Source: Prevotella sp. UBA3294
GTDB taxonomy: Bacteria > Bacteroidota > Bacteroidia > Bacteroidales > Bacteroidaceae
DNA: 23,605 nucleotides
Assembly: GCA_002361535.1 (NCBI GenBank)
Contig: DETG01000118.1
Span: 1 to 23,605 of the forward strand
Direction of reading: 5' to 3'
The position numbers and the translations under genes were made by a program. A model generated the notes under the pieces. The model was not told the origin of the DNA. It saw only the letters and a list, made by a program, of their open reading frames with translations, and did not search any database. This document shows positions 1 to 7,793 of this stretch, one piece after another (the stretch's first letter is position 1; every line of letters begins with the position of its first letter).

Positions 1-209
1 GGAGAGTCCTGAATGCACAGGTTGATTACATTGAAGCCCATCTCACCGAGAGAAGCTGCAGCAGAAGCACCAGCCAAACCAGTACCTACCACAATCACAT
101 CGAGCTTCAGCTTATTCTTTGGGTTTACCAGACGCTGATGAGCCTTATAATTGGTCCATTTCTCTGCTACTGGTCCTTCAGGAATTCTTGAATCTATTAC
201 TTTTGCCAT
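1..209 (-). CDS. sdhA: Succinate dehydrogenase/fumarate reductase flavoprotein subunit (N-terminal part, cut by window edge)
   Basis: Only the first 69 codons are present; the gene continues beyond position 1. The ATG at 209-207 gives a protein starting [18 protein letters not shown], followed around residues 37-52 by [16 protein letters not shown], the FAD-binding dinucleotide fold (GxGxxG) of SdhA/FrdA flavoproteins. The enzyme interconverts succinate and fumarate on the cytoplasmic face of the inner membrane; in anaerobic Bacteroidales it usually works as fumarate reductase, the terminal step of the succinate branch. It lies 38 bp downstream of the cytochrome b gene on the same strand, the usual Bacteroidota C-A-B order, so the iron-sulfur subunit should follow outside the window. 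The roughly 35-residue extension before the FAD motif is usual for this Bacteroidota form. frdA is an equally good name. Confidence 0.9.
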   Translation of the reverse strand, partial: MAKVIDSRIPEGPVAEKWTNYKAHQRLVNPKNKLKLDVIVVGTGLAGASAAASLGEMGFNVINLCIQDS

Positions 210-247
210 AATATCTTTCAATTTTCAATGTTCAAAAAACTATCTTA

Positions 248-934
248 TTAAGCACCGCAGCAAAGTGACGGAGCACAACCAAATGCGAATGCCAATACCA
301 CAATGAGGAAGCCGGCCATCAGCAGGGTTGTGTAAACCAAGCCGATCATCTTCCAACGATTGAACCAGATCTTACCATTCCAGCCCAAAGTGTGCATAGC
401 ACTCCAGAAACCATGAGAGAGATGGAACCAGATAGCAACAAGCCAGATGATGTAAAGCACCACAAATACTGGATTTGAGAATGTCAGCTTGATGTAGCCA
501 AAGCCGTCGGCAGGATGCAACGGGGTGGCCATGCCGGTGAGTTCAGCAAACATCATGTTGTACCAGAAGTTGAACAGGTGCAGCAACAAGCCCAGCAGGA
601 TGATGATACCCAGCACAAGCATGTTCTGACTTGCCCACTCCACCTTTTCGGGCTTGTCGGTCACCGCATAGCGCTCGCTACCACGGGCACGTCGGTTTTG
701 AGCCGTCAAGATGAAAGCATAGACAATGTGAATGACTGCCAGTGCTGCCAATCCCAGTGTTGCCACAACGGCATACCAGTTGGCGCCAAGCAATTCACAA
801 ATCATGTTGTAAGCCTCTCCTGAGAAGAGGGCAACGACGTTCATACAGCAGTGGAACGTCAGGAACAGGATAAGAGCAATGCCCGTGACAGACATCACTA
901 CTTTCCTACCAATAGATGAATTGATTAACCACAT
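248..934 (-). CDS. sdhC: Succinate dehydrogenase/fumarate reductase cytochrome b subunit
   Basis: A 228-residue integral membrane protein with five predicted hydrophobic segments (about residues 12-36, 53-76, 103-125, 153-178 and 196-219), matching the single-polypeptide, di-heme cytochrome b558 subunit of Bacteroidota and epsilonproteobacterial SQR/QFR. Histidines in or near the membrane segments (H28, H69, H119, H171, H174, H181) are candidate heme ligands; I cannot assign which ones bind. It anchors the catalytic flavoprotein and iron-sulfur subunits and exchanges electrons with menaquinol. It is the first gene of the operon: a TTTG-N19-TATATTTG promoter lies at 1105-1075, leaving about 135 nt of untranslated leader. 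The ATG at 934 gives MWLINSSIGRKVVMSVTG, typical of the family's N-terminus. Overlapping plus-strand frames are shadows. Confidence 0.93.
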   Translation of the reverse strand: MWLINSSIGRKVVMSVTGIALILFLTFHCCMNVVALFSGEAYNMICELLGANWYAVVATLGLAALAVIHIVYAFILTAQNRRARGSERYAVTDKPEKVEWASQNMLVLGIIILLGLLLHLFNFWYNMMFAELTGMATPLHPADGFGYIKLTFSNPVFVVLYIIWLVAIWFHLSHGFWSAMHTLGWNGKIWFNRWKMIGLVYTTLLMAGFLIVVLAFAFGCAPSLCCGA

Positions 935-1074
935 AAATGATTGATTTTAAATTATTTAATTGTTAGACTTCTATTTATTGGAATCGATCATAATCAGAAA
1001 AAGATTTCGCCCCCAAAGCTGTATTCGGGATAGGCAATACCTTGTTTTAGGTATTTTTTACCGTAAATGGTTTG

Positions 1075-1105
1075 CAAATATACCATAAATTAATGAGAAC
1101 TCAAA
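1075..1105 (-). promoter_or_regulatory. Promoter of the sdh/frd operon
   Basis: Read on the minus strand, TTTG (1105-1102) is followed after 19 bp by TATATTTG (1082-1075), a full match to the Bacteroidota sigma-ABfr consensus. Transcription should start near 1070. The leader would open with a hairpin formed by AATACCT and AGGTATT (1055-1036), which might protect the 5' end; that role is inference. Confidence 0.75.
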
Positions 1106-1248
1106 GTATTTTCCATAAAAATCGTCTGTTTATGGATGAAAAAAGTTCATTTTACACCCACATTGAGCCCTGTTAAGGCGAACGGGGAGCGAAGGGCGAG
1201 GAAACAAGAGAGCAAAACAGAAAAAACAACTTATTAGCTTGTTCATGA

Positions 1249-1277
1249 TTGTGTTTGCAAAAGTTTTTGTATTTTTG
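1249..1277 (+). promoter_or_regulatory. Promoter of mnmG
   Basis: TTG (1249-1251), an 18-bp spacer, then TATTTTTG (1270-1277). The element lies between an in-frame ATG at 1239 and the one at 1299, which shows that translation starts at 1299. Transcription would start about 15 bp before the start codon. Confidence 0.75.
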
Positions 1278-1298
1278 CATCGGATAATTAAAACAGAT

Positions 1299-3188
1299 AT
1301 GATTTTAAAGTATGATGTTCTGGTCATTGGAGGCGGCCACGCCGGCTGCGAAGCAGCTTGTGCCTCTGCGAATATCGGGGCAAAGACCTGTTTGGTGACA
1401 ATGGACATGAATAAGATCGCGCAGATGTCGTGCAATCCCGCCGTTGGCGGAATCGCCAAAGGACAGATTGTGCGTGAGATAGATGCATTGGGTGGACAAA
1501 TGGGTATCGTAACAGATACCACCGCCATTCAGTTTCGTATGCTAAACCGTTCTAAAGGACCAGCCATGTGGAGTCCACGGGCTCAATGCGACCGGGAGAA
1601 ATTTATATGGACATGGAGAAACAGACTGGATGAAACCGAGCATTTAGATATTTGGCAAGACCAGGCAGACGAACTGTTGGTTGACCAAGGAGAGGTTATT
1701 GGTGTAAGAACCATCTGGGGGGCAGAGCTGCACGCCAAAGCCATTGTGATTACTGCAGGAACCTTCCTCAACGGTCTGATGCATATCGGAAGAAAGATGG
1801 TGCCAGGAGGTAGAATAGCAGAACCTGCAGTAGCTCATTTCACCGAGAGTATCACCTGCCATGGTATAACCTCAGCACGAATGAAGACAGGAACACCTGT
1901 AAGAATCGACAAACGTTCCGTTCATTTTGAAGATGCAGAAATACAGCCCGGCGAAGAAGCGGCCACACGGTTTTCTTACATGACCGTCCCCACCCCACTC
2001 AAACAGCTGCCCTGCTGGACATTTAACACCAATGCCGAGGTACACCGAATTCTTAGATCCGGACTTGCCGACTCGCCCCTGTACAATGGACAGATACATA
2101 GCATTGGACCACGTTATTGCCCTTCCATCGAAACCAAACTCGTCACATTTCCAGATCGCGAAAGTCATCCTTTGTTCTTAGAGCCGGAAGGAGAAAATAC
2201 CAACGAAATGTATCTGAACGGGTTCTCATCAAGTATGCCGATGGATGTACAGATTGAAGCACTAAGAAAGATCCCCGCATTAAGGGATGTAAGGGTGTAT
2301 CGTCCTGGCTATGCCATCGAATACGATTTCTTCGATCCAACACAACTGAAACATTCGTTGGAATCGAAAAAGATCCGAGGCTTGTTCTTTGCAGGACAAG
2401 TGAATGGGACAACTGGTTATGAAGAGGCTGCCGGACAAGGATTGGTGGCAGGAATTAATGCCGCCCGATATGTAGCAGCCACAGACAGAACAGACGAAGA
2501 CTACGCATTCGTCATGCACCGCGACGAATCATATATCGGCGTTCTCATCGATGATCTGGTTACTAAGGGAGTTGATGAACCCTACAGAATGTTTACCTCA
2601 CGTGCCGAATATCGTATCCTGCTTAGACAAGACGATGCTGATGCACGACTCACCGAAAAAGCCTATGCGTTAGGTGTAGCGAAACGAGACAGGTTTGACA
2701 GATGGATGCAAAAGAAAGATGAGATCGAGAAGATTATCCGTTTCTGCAAGGAGACACCAGTGAAAGCCAAGGACATCAACAGTCAACTGGAATCATTAGG
2801 CACCACTCCCCTTCGGGCAGGATGCAAGGCCATAGATTTAATAGGTCGTCCGCAAATCACGCTTCACACACTTGCCGACCTCATTCCCGATCTCGCCCAA
2901 CTCTTTGACACCATCTCCAATCGTCGCGAGGAAATCATTGAGGCAGCAGAAGTAAAAATGAAGTATGCAGGATATATTGAACGTGAACGGATGATTGCTG
3001 ACAAAATGCATCGTTTGGAAAATATCAGGATCAAAGGGCGATTCGATTATGACGCCCTACAGTCCCTGTCCACAGAATGCCGTCAGAAACTGAACCGAAT
3101 CCAACCCGAAACTTTGGCACAAGCCAGTCGCATCCCAGGTGTATCCCCCAGCGACATCAACGTCCTGTTAGTCCTCTTGGGAAGATAA
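1299..3188 (+). CDS. mnmG: tRNA uridine-5-carboxymethylaminomethyl modification enzyme, FAD subunit
   Basis: MnmG (GidA) works with the GTPase MnmE to install the cmnm5 group on the wobble uridine of certain tRNAs, using FAD and methylene-tetrahydrofolate. The 629 residues equal the usual family length. The FAD fold YDVLVIGGGHAGCEAA lies at residues 5-20, the conserved MSCNPAVGGIAKG with C45 at 43-55, a second conserved cysteine in GPRYCPSIETK near residue 275, and the C-terminal helical MnmE/tRNA-binding region after about 540 (KYAGYIERE). The start at 1299 is chosen because it gives the canonical N-terminus and because the promoter lies inside the 20-codon longer frame. apt follows after 49 bp containing a parS-like site. 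MnmE is not in the window. In many bacteria mnmG maps near oriC, which fits the adjacent parS sites. Confidence 0.96.
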   Translation: MILKYDVLVIGGGHAGCEAACASANIGAKTCLVTMDMNKIAQMSCNPAVGGIAKGQIVREIDALGGQMGIVTDTTAIQFRMLNRSKGPAMWSPRAQCDREKFIWTWRNRLDETEHLDIWQDQADELLVDQGEVIGVRTIWGAELHAKAIVITAGTFLNGLMHIGRKMVPGGRIAEPAVAHFTESITCHGITSARMKTGTPVRIDKRSVHFEDAEIQPGEEAATRFSYMTVPTPLKQLPCWTFNTNAEVHRILRSGLADSPLYNGQIHSIGPRYCPSIETKLVTFPDRESHPLFLEPEGENTNEMYLNGFSSSMPMDVQIEALRKIPALRDVRVYRPGYAIEYDFFDPTQLKHSLESKKIRGLFFAGQVNGTTGYEEAAGQGLVAGINAARYVAATDRTDEDYAFVMHRDESYIGVLIDDLVTKGVDEPYRMFTSRAEYRILLRQDDADARLTEKAYALGVAKRDRFDRWMQKKDEIEKIIRFCKETPVKAKDINSQLESLGTTPLRAGCKAIDLIGRPQITLHTLADLIPDLAQLFDTISNRREEIIEAAEVKMKYAGYIERERMIADKMHRLENIRIKGRFDYDALQSLSTECRQKLNRIQPETLAQASRIPGVSPSDINVLLVLLGR

Positions 3189-3204
3189 GGTTTCACGTGA
3201 AACA
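3189..3204. other. parS: parS-like ParB-binding site, copy 1
   Basis: GGTTTCACGTGAAACA matches 15 of 16 bases of the chromosomal parS consensus TGTTTCACGTGAAACA (first base differs). It starts directly after the mnmG stop codon, in the mnmG-apt gap. The palindromic core TTTCACGTGAAA is intact. ParB would load here to organise and segregate the replication-origin region. ParA/ParB genes are not in the window. Confidence 0.8.
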
Positions 3205-3237
3205 AAAGAAACATAATGAACTAAAAATCAATAGAAA

Positions 3238-3768
3238 ATGAACAACAAGATTTTATTAGAAAACTTAAGATGCATTCAGGACTTTCCTGTAAAGGGCATC
3301 AACTTTAGGGATGTGACCACCCTATTCAAGAACAGTGAATGTTTAAAGATCATGCTCGATGAATTGTATGAAATCTACAAAGACAAAGGCATCACTAAAA
3401 TTGTCGGAATTGAAAGCCGTGGCTTTGTGATGGCATCGGCTTTGGCCGTGAAATTAGGTGCAGGAATTGTATTGTGCAGAAAACCGGGTAAACTTCCAGC
3501 AGAAACAGTTCAAGAAAGTTACGAGAAGGAATACGGAACGGACACCATAGAGATCCACAAAGATGCCATCGAAGAAAACGACGTTGTCTTACTACACGAC
3601 GACCTGCTAGCAACCGGAGGAACGATGAAAGCCGCTTATAACTTGGTGAATAAATTCAACCCCAAGAAAATATACACGAATTTCATCATCGAGATCACAG
3701 ACGAAGGATTACATGGCAGGGATGTATTTGCCAACGAAACCGAGATTACCACACTGATCAAGGTATAA
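3238..3768 (+). CDS. apt: Adenine phosphoribosyltransferase
   Basis: Converts adenine and PRPP to AMP and pyrophosphate in cytoplasmic purine salvage. The 176 residues match the type I PRTase family length. Visible landmarks are DFPVKGINFRDVTTLF (15-30), the adenine-pocket segment GIESRGF (57-63), the flexible-loop segment RKPGKLPAET (81-90), and the PRPP-binding motif VVLLHDDLLATGGTMKA (116-132). The ATG at 3238 gives the expected N-terminus. It lies between mnmG and uvrC on the same strand with 49-bp and 65-bp gaps, each holding a parS-type palindrome. No separate promoter match is obvious, so it probably shares the mnmG transcript. Confidence 0.95.
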   Translation: MNNKILLENLRCIQDFPVKGINFRDVTTLFKNSECLKIMLDELYEIYKDKGITKIVGIESRGFVMASALAVKLGAGIVLCRKPGKLPAETVQESYEKEYGTDTIEIHKDAIEENDVVLLHDDLLATGGTMKAAYNLVNKFNPKKIYTNFIIEITDEGLHGRDVFANETEITTLIKV

Positions 3769-3778
3769 GAACGACCAA

Positions 3779-3794
3779 TGTTTCACGTGAAACA
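3779..3794. other. parS: parS ParB-binding site, copy 2 (perfect consensus)
   Basis: TGTTTCACGTGAAACA is an exact 16-of-16 match to the chromosomal parS consensus and a perfect palindrome. It lies in the 65-bp gap between apt and uvrC, 590 bp from copy 1. A chance 16-bp match is very unlikely, and two copies flanking one gene make a centromere role the natural reading. Only these two copies were seen in the window. Confidence 0.88.
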
Positions 3795-3833
3795 AAGAAC
3801 GGGTAACATGTTGTTAGATAAGGAAATGGGATC

Positions 3834-5657
3834 ATGACTAAGGAAGAAAACGAGAAGAGATTAGCAAAGCTTCAAAGCATAATAAGTAGTCTTCCCAACA
3901 AACCGGGAAGCTACCAATACTATGACGAATCTGGAGTGATCATTTACGTTGGTAAGGCGAAGAATCTCAAGAACCGTGTTTCTTCCTACTTCCACAAAGA
4001 AGTAGATAGATACAAAACGAAAGTGCTCGTCAGCAAGATTTGGGATATCACATATACTGTTGTGAATACAGAAGAAGATGCACTTTTATTGGAAAACAGT
4101 CTGATTAAAAAGTACAAGCCAAAGTACAACATCTTACTAAAGGATGGTAAAACATACCCCAGTATCTGTGTAACAAAAGAACACTTCCCACGCATCTTTA
4201 AAACCAGGACCATCAACAAGAAATACGGCACCTTCTACGGGCCTTACAGTCATATAGGCAGTATGTACACCGTATTGGACTTGATCAAGAAGTTGTACAA
4301 GCCTCGGAGTTGCAGACTACCTCTTACGAAGGAGGGAGTGGAAAGTGGCAAGTTCAAGCCCTGTCTTGAATACCACATCCACAATTGCGGAGCACCATGT
4401 ATCGGGAAACAAACCTACGAAGACTACCAAAACAATATTGCACAGGCTCACGAGATACTGAAAGGACACACGAGAGCCGTACAGAAAATGTTGTATGACG
4501 AGATGCAAAAGGCTGCCGAAGAACTCAGATTTGAAGAGGCAGAGTTATATAAGACAAGGTATCTTGCTTTAGACAGCTACGCAGGAAAAAGCGAGGTAGT
4601 CAGTCATACAATAGATGACGTAGATGTATTCTCAATTACCAATGATGAAAAAGTGGCCTATATCAACTACATGCACGTCACCAACGGTAGTATCAATGCG
4701 GCCTTTACCTACGAACTGAAAAAGAAACTGGAGGAGAGCGAAGAAGAGATTCTAAGCTTGGGAATCATACAGATACGCGAGGAGGTGAAAAGTCATTCGA
4801 AAGAGATAATTGTTCCTTTTGAATTAGAAACAGGGATCAAAGATACCATCCTCACCGTTCCCCAGCGAGGAGACAAAAAGAAGTTGTTGGAACTATCGGT
4901 CATGAATGGGAAACAGTACAAGTTCGACCGTCTGAAACAGGCTGAAAAATTGAACCCAGAACAGAAGCAGACACGCTTAATGAAAGAGCTACAGAACGCG
5001 CTGAAACTGGAGAAAATGCCTTATCAGATTGAATGTTTCGACAACTCCAACATCTCAGGAACGGATGCTGTGGCCGGATGTGTAGTATTTAAGGGGATGA
5101 AACCGTCGAAAAAAGACTACCGCAAATACAACATCAAGACCGTATTCGGCCCCGATGATTATGCCTCGATGCAGGAGGTGGTCAGAAGACGATACAGCCG
5201 AATGATTGAAGAACAAACTCCCCTACCCGATCTGATCATTACCGATGGTGGTAAAGGACAGATGGAAGTGGTAAGACAGGTGGTGGAAGACGAGCTGAAT
5301 CTCAACATTCCAATAGCAGGCCTTGCTAAAGATGACCGTCATCGTACCAATGAACTGTTGTTCGGCTTCCCTCCAGTCGTCATAGGAATGAAAACAGACT
5401 CAGAACTGTTCCATGTGCTCACGAGGATACAAGATGAAGTGCATCGATATGCCATTACTTTCCACCGTGACAAGCGTTCTAAGCGCGCATTGCACTCAGA
5501 GCTAGACAACATCCCAGGCATTGGCCCCAAAACGCGTGACGAGCTTCTAAAAGGCCTAAAAACGGTCAAACGAATACGTGAGTCTGACCTTGAAGAACTA
5601 TCAGCCATCATAGGACCTTCCAAGGCACAGATTATCTACCGTCATTTCCATAAGTAA
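3834..5657 (+). CDS. uvrC: Excinuclease ABC subunit C
   Basis: UvrC is the dual-incision nuclease of nucleotide excision repair, recruited by UvrB at bulky lesions. The 607 residues are normal length. In order: the GIY-YIG domain (about 20-105; degenerate GSY 25-27, IYVG 37-40, R48 region, catalytic-type glutamate in LLLENSL near 87) for the 3' cut; a cysteine-bearing stretch (about 162-190); a UVR domain (about 215-245; AAEELRFEEAELYKTR) that binds UvrB; the RNase H-like domain for the 5' cut with aspartates near 403 (CFDNSNISG) and 471 (ITDGGKGQ); and tandem helix-hairpin-helix motifs at 555-607 (IPGIGPKTRDELL). It follows apt by 65 bp and probably lies in the same transcript. UvrA and UvrB are not in the window. 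Confidence 0.96.
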   Translation: MTKEENEKRLAKLQSIISSLPNKPGSYQYYDESGVIIYVGKAKNLKNRVSSYFHKEVDRYKTKVLVSKIWDITYTVVNTEEDALLLENSLIKKYKPKYNILLKDGKTYPSICVTKEHFPRIFKTRTINKKYGTFYGPYSHIGSMYTVLDLIKKLYKPRSCRLPLTKEGVESGKFKPCLEYHIHNCGAPCIGKQTYEDYQNNIAQAHEILKGHTRAVQKMLYDEMQKAAEELRFEEAELYKTRYLALDSYAGKSEVVSHTIDDVDVFSITNDEKVAYINYMHVTNGSINAAFTYELKKKLEESEEEILSLGIIQIREEVKSHSKEIIVPFELETGIKDTILTVPQRGDKKKLLELSVMNGKQYKFDRLKQAEKLNPEQKQTRLMKELQNALKLEKMPYQIECFDNSNISGTDAVAGCVVFKGMKPSKKDYRKYNIKTVFGPDDYASMQEVVRRRYSRMIEEQTPLPDLIITDGGKGQMEVVRQVVEDELNLNIPIAGLAKDDRHRTNELLFGFPPVVIGMKTDSELFHVLTRIQDEVHRYAITFHRDKRSKRALHSELDNIPGIGPKTRDELLKGLKTVKRIRESDLEELSAIIGPSKAQIIYRHFHK

Positions 5658-5753
5658 GCTGAGGAATAGAGAGCCGTAATACACGAGGTTCGAAACCGTA
5701 ATTTCCGGGCAAGAGAGATTACGGATCGTCATTTTTAACAATAACACCTACCA

Positions 5754-5896
5754 ATGACAGTTATGACAGATGACAGTTATTTGAAATAGAAAAAGAGAGT
5801 ATAGAGAGTATTAGTATTATATATATATTATAATATATATAATACTAATTATAACTGCATCTTGATTTCTAAAAACTGTCATCTGTCATTTGTCAT
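5754..5896. repeat. Nested inverted repeat with AT-rich palindromic core
   Basis: The outer arms share a perfect 16-bp inverted repeat, ATGACAGATGACAGTT at 5763-5778 and its complement at 5874-5889, each flanked outward by a further ATGACA/TGTCAT (5754-5759 and 5891-5896). Together the left arm carries three TGACAG iterons. At the centre, 5810-5849 is a 40-bp A+T-only near-palindrome apart from single G and C positions (ATTAGTATTATATA and mirrored TATATAATACTAAT). A purine-rich stretch (5784-5810) lies between left arm and core. No ORF is present. It could be a REP/MITE-like element, a protein-binding array or an extruding cruciform; I do not recognise a named family. Confidence 0.75.
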
Positions 5897-5998
5897 CAAA
5901 AAACGAACTTTGATTCAATTCGAAGAGTTGAGAAAGAAACTAGTTCAGACGTACTTTACACATTGAACACAAGTTCTGCTCAAAATCGATGGTATATA

Positions 5999-6030
5999 TT
6001 TGGCAATGTCAAAAAAATGTCGTAACTTTG
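5999..6030 (+). promoter_or_regulatory. Promoter of dtd-mazG-deoC
   Basis: TTTG (5999-6002), a 20-bp spacer, then TAACTTTG (6023-6030): a full consensus match. It lies downstream of an in-frame ATG at 5989, so dtd must start at 6049, about 13 nt after the expected transcription start. The 17 bases at 6015-6031 also occur exactly in the leuS promoter. Confidence 0.8.
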
Positions 6031-6048
6031 CTGAAAATTAAGAACCGA

Positions 6049-6501
6049 ATGAGAGCAGTCATACAAAGAGTGAACCACGCCAGCGTAACAATAGAAGGGG
6101 CGGTTAAATCCAAGATTCAAGCAGGATTCCTGATCCTACTTGGCATCTGCGAAGAGGACGGAAAAGAGGATGTGGAATGGCTGGTGAGGAAAATCGCAGC
6201 ACTGCGGGTATTTAACGACGAAAATCACGTAATGAACCGAAGCATCCTGGATATCAACGGAGAGGCATTGGTAGTAAGTCAGTTCACGTTGTATGCCAGC
6301 TACAAGAAAGGCAATCGTCCCTCATGGTTTCGTGCCGGATCACACGAGCATTCTATCCCACTCTACGAGGCATTCTGCCAGCTATTATCCCAAGCATTGG
6401 GCAAGCCAGTAGGTACGGGTGAGTTCGGAGCAGACATGAAAGTGGAACTGTTAAACGATGGTCCTGTCACCATTTGCATGGATACTAAAAACAAAGAATG
6501 A
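6049..6501 (+). CDS. dtd: D-aminoacyl-tRNA deacylase
   Basis: Dtd hydrolyses D-amino acids (and glycine) mischarged on tRNA, keeping translation stereospecific. The 150-residue protein, MRAVIQRVNHASVTIEG onward, fits the family's length of about 145-150. The two signature motifs are present: SQFTLY at 77-82 and the Gly-cisPro-containing NDGPVT at 136-141, which cross over in the homodimer to form the active site. The start at 6049 is preferred over an in-frame ATG at 5989 because it is the canonical N-terminus and the promoter overlaps the longer frame. The gene is first in a run with a MazG-like hydrolase (16-bp gap) and deoC (24-bp gap), probably one operon. Confidence 0.95.
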   Translation: MRAVIQRVNHASVTIEGAVKSKIQAGFLILLGICEEDGKEDVEWLVRKIAALRVFNDENHVMNRSILDINGEALVVSQFTLYASYKKGNRPSWFRAGSHEHSIPLYEAFCQLLSQALGKPVGTGEFGADMKVELLNDGPVTICMDTKNKE

Positions 6502-6517
6502 TATCAGGTATTAAGAT

Positions 6518-6844
6518 ATGACCATACAAGAAGCGCAAAAGGCGGTAGATCAGTGGATTAAGGAGTACGGTGTTCGGTATTTCTCCGAATTGACGAACAT
6601 GGCTTGTCTAACTGAGGAAGTAGGTGAACTGGCAAGAATCATCGCCAGAAAATATGGTGACCAAAGTTTCAAGCCAGGAGAAAAAGCCAATTTAGGAGAA
6701 GAAATGGCGGACGTTCTCTGGGTACTGATTTGCCTGGCCAATCAAACAGGAATAGATCTCACGGAAGAACTGAAGAAGTCGATCGAGAAGAAGACCTTCC
6801 GCGACCGTACAAGACACTTGGAGAATCCTAAACTTAAAGCATAA
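6518..6844 (+). CDS. MazG-like nucleotide pyrophosphohydrolase
   Basis: A 108-residue, all-alpha single-domain protein of the MazG/all-alpha NTP pyrophosphatase superfamily. The metal-binding signature is visible: EEVGE at 33-37 and, 23 residues on, EEMADVLW at 61-68, i.e. the EExxE...ExxD pattern that binds magnesium. Such proteins cut nucleoside triphosphates to monophosphates plus pyrophosphate, often clearing non-canonical or excess nucleotides. The substrate cannot be read from the sequence. Its place between dtd and deoC fits a housekeeping clean-up role, and nothing suggests a toxin partner (so it is not the MazG of a mazEF locus). It may equally be annotated as an iMazG or dCTPase-like protein. 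Confidence 0.88.
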   Translation: MTIQEAQKAVDQWIKEYGVRYFSELTNMACLTEEVGELARIIARKYGDQSFKPGEKANLGEEMADVLWVLICLANQTGIDLTEELKKSIEKKTFRDRTRHLENPKLKA

Positions 6845-6868
6845 TAATCATCATTAAAACCCATCAGT

Positions 6869-7789
6869 ATGGCAGACATGAACTTAGAACACGGCAATGC
6901 TCAACAAAAAAGCAAGTATGAACAGGCATTAGCCAAATATGACTGTAATGTCAAAGATGAAGAAGTGGCAATAGCAGTGAAGAAAATCATTGCTGAAAAG
7001 GTACACGAGAACGATACGTTGGAAGTAAAGAAATTCCTCTTCGGCAGCATTGAATTGACCTCACTGAAGACCACAGACTCAGATGAGAGCATCATGGCAT
7101 TTACGGAACGGGTAAACCAATTCGATGAACAATATGCCGACCTTCCACACGTTGCTACGATATGCGTCTATCCCTGTTTTGCCAAGACCGTTGCAGAGAC
7201 ATTGGAAGTTGACGGAGTAGAGATTGCCTGCGTTTCCGGCAGTTTCCCATCATCACAGGCACTGATCGAGGTGAAAGTGGCAGAAACGATGCTGGCGGTG
7301 AAAGACGGTGCAACAGAAATTGATATCGTAATGCCCGTGGGTAAGTTCCTCAGTGGTGACTATGAGACCCTTTGCGATGATATCAGTGAGCTGAAACAAG
7401 CCTGTGGTAATGCCGCCATGAAAGTGATTCTGGAGACAGGATGCCTCAAGACTGCCTCAAACATCAAGAAAGCCTCCATTTTATCGATGTATGCAGGTGC
7501 AGATTATATCAAGACAAGCACAGGAAAGGAGAAAATATCAGCTACCCCAGAAGCAGCTTACGTGATGTGTCAGGCTATCAAGGAGTATTACGAAGAAACT
7601 GGTATCCAGATTGGATTTAAGCCAGCGGGCGGCATCAATTCTGTGATGGATGCAATGATCTACTATACTATTGTAAAAGAAGTGTTAGGCGAACAATGGC
7701 TCACGAACAAATGGTTCCGTTTAGGAACAAGTCGCTTAGCCAACATGCTGTTGTCGGAAATAGAAGGAGAAGAGATTAAATTCTTCTAA
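6869..7789 (+). CDS. deoC: 2-Deoxyribose-5-phosphate aldolase
   Basis: DeoC cleaves deoxyribose 5-phosphate to glyceraldehyde 3-phosphate and acetaldehyde in deoxynucleoside catabolism. The class I aldolase TIM barrel is recognisable: catalytic-type aspartate in TEIDIVMPVG (D152), the Schiff-base lysine in ADYIKTSTGK (K215), and the second lysine in GFKPAGGI (K251). At 306 residues it is longer than the roughly 220-260 residue short forms because of an N-terminal extension of about 50 residues, which is common in Bacteroidota DeoC. The ATG at 6869 follows the MazG-like gene by 24 bp. The stop codon is only 4 bp from the stop of the convergent prenyl synthase gene, with no hairpin between, so the two transcripts probably overlap at their 3' ends. 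Confidence 0.95.
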   Translation: MADMNLEHGNAQQKSKYEQALAKYDCNVKDEEVAIAVKKIIAEKVHENDTLEVKKFLFGSIELTSLKTTDSDESIMAFTERVNQFDEQYADLPHVATICVYPCFAKTVAETLEVDGVEIACVSGSFPSSQALIEVKVAETMLAVKDGATEIDIVMPVGKFLSGDYETLCDDISELKQACGNAAMKVILETGCLKTASNIKKASILSMYAGADYIKTSTGKEKISATPEAAYVMCQAIKEYYEETGIQIGFKPAGGINSVMDAMIYYTIVKEVLGEQWLTNKWFRLGTSRLANMLLSEIEGEEIKFF

Positions 7790-7793
7790 CAGA

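Larger units (their letters stand above)
5658..6048. other. Non-coding gap between uvrC and dtd
   Basis: This 391-bp stretch holds no convincing gene. It contains CCGTAAT twice (5674-5680, 5696-5702) with an inverted ATTACGG (5718-5724) that could form a weak hairpin at the uvrC 3' end, then the 143-bp nested inverted repeat at 5754-5896, then the dtd promoter at 5999-6030. I see no TTATNCACA DnaA box. Confidence 0.7.

Noticed and set aside
1239..1298. 20-codon N-terminal extension of mnmG
   Set aside because: A consensus promoter (1249-1277) lies within it and the family N-terminus begins at 1299.
5754..5896. AT-rich repeat as the replication origin oriC
   Set aside because: No TTATNCACA DnaA boxes are seen and dnaA is not nearby; proximity to parS alone is not enough.
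5989..6048. 20-codon N-terminal extension of dtd
   Set aside because: The promoter (5999-6030) overlaps it and Dtd proteins start MRAVIQRV.
6518..6844. MazG-like gene as part of a toxin-antitoxin or defence system
   Set aside because: No mazE/mazF or phage-defence partner is present; it sits in a conserved-looking housekeeping operon.
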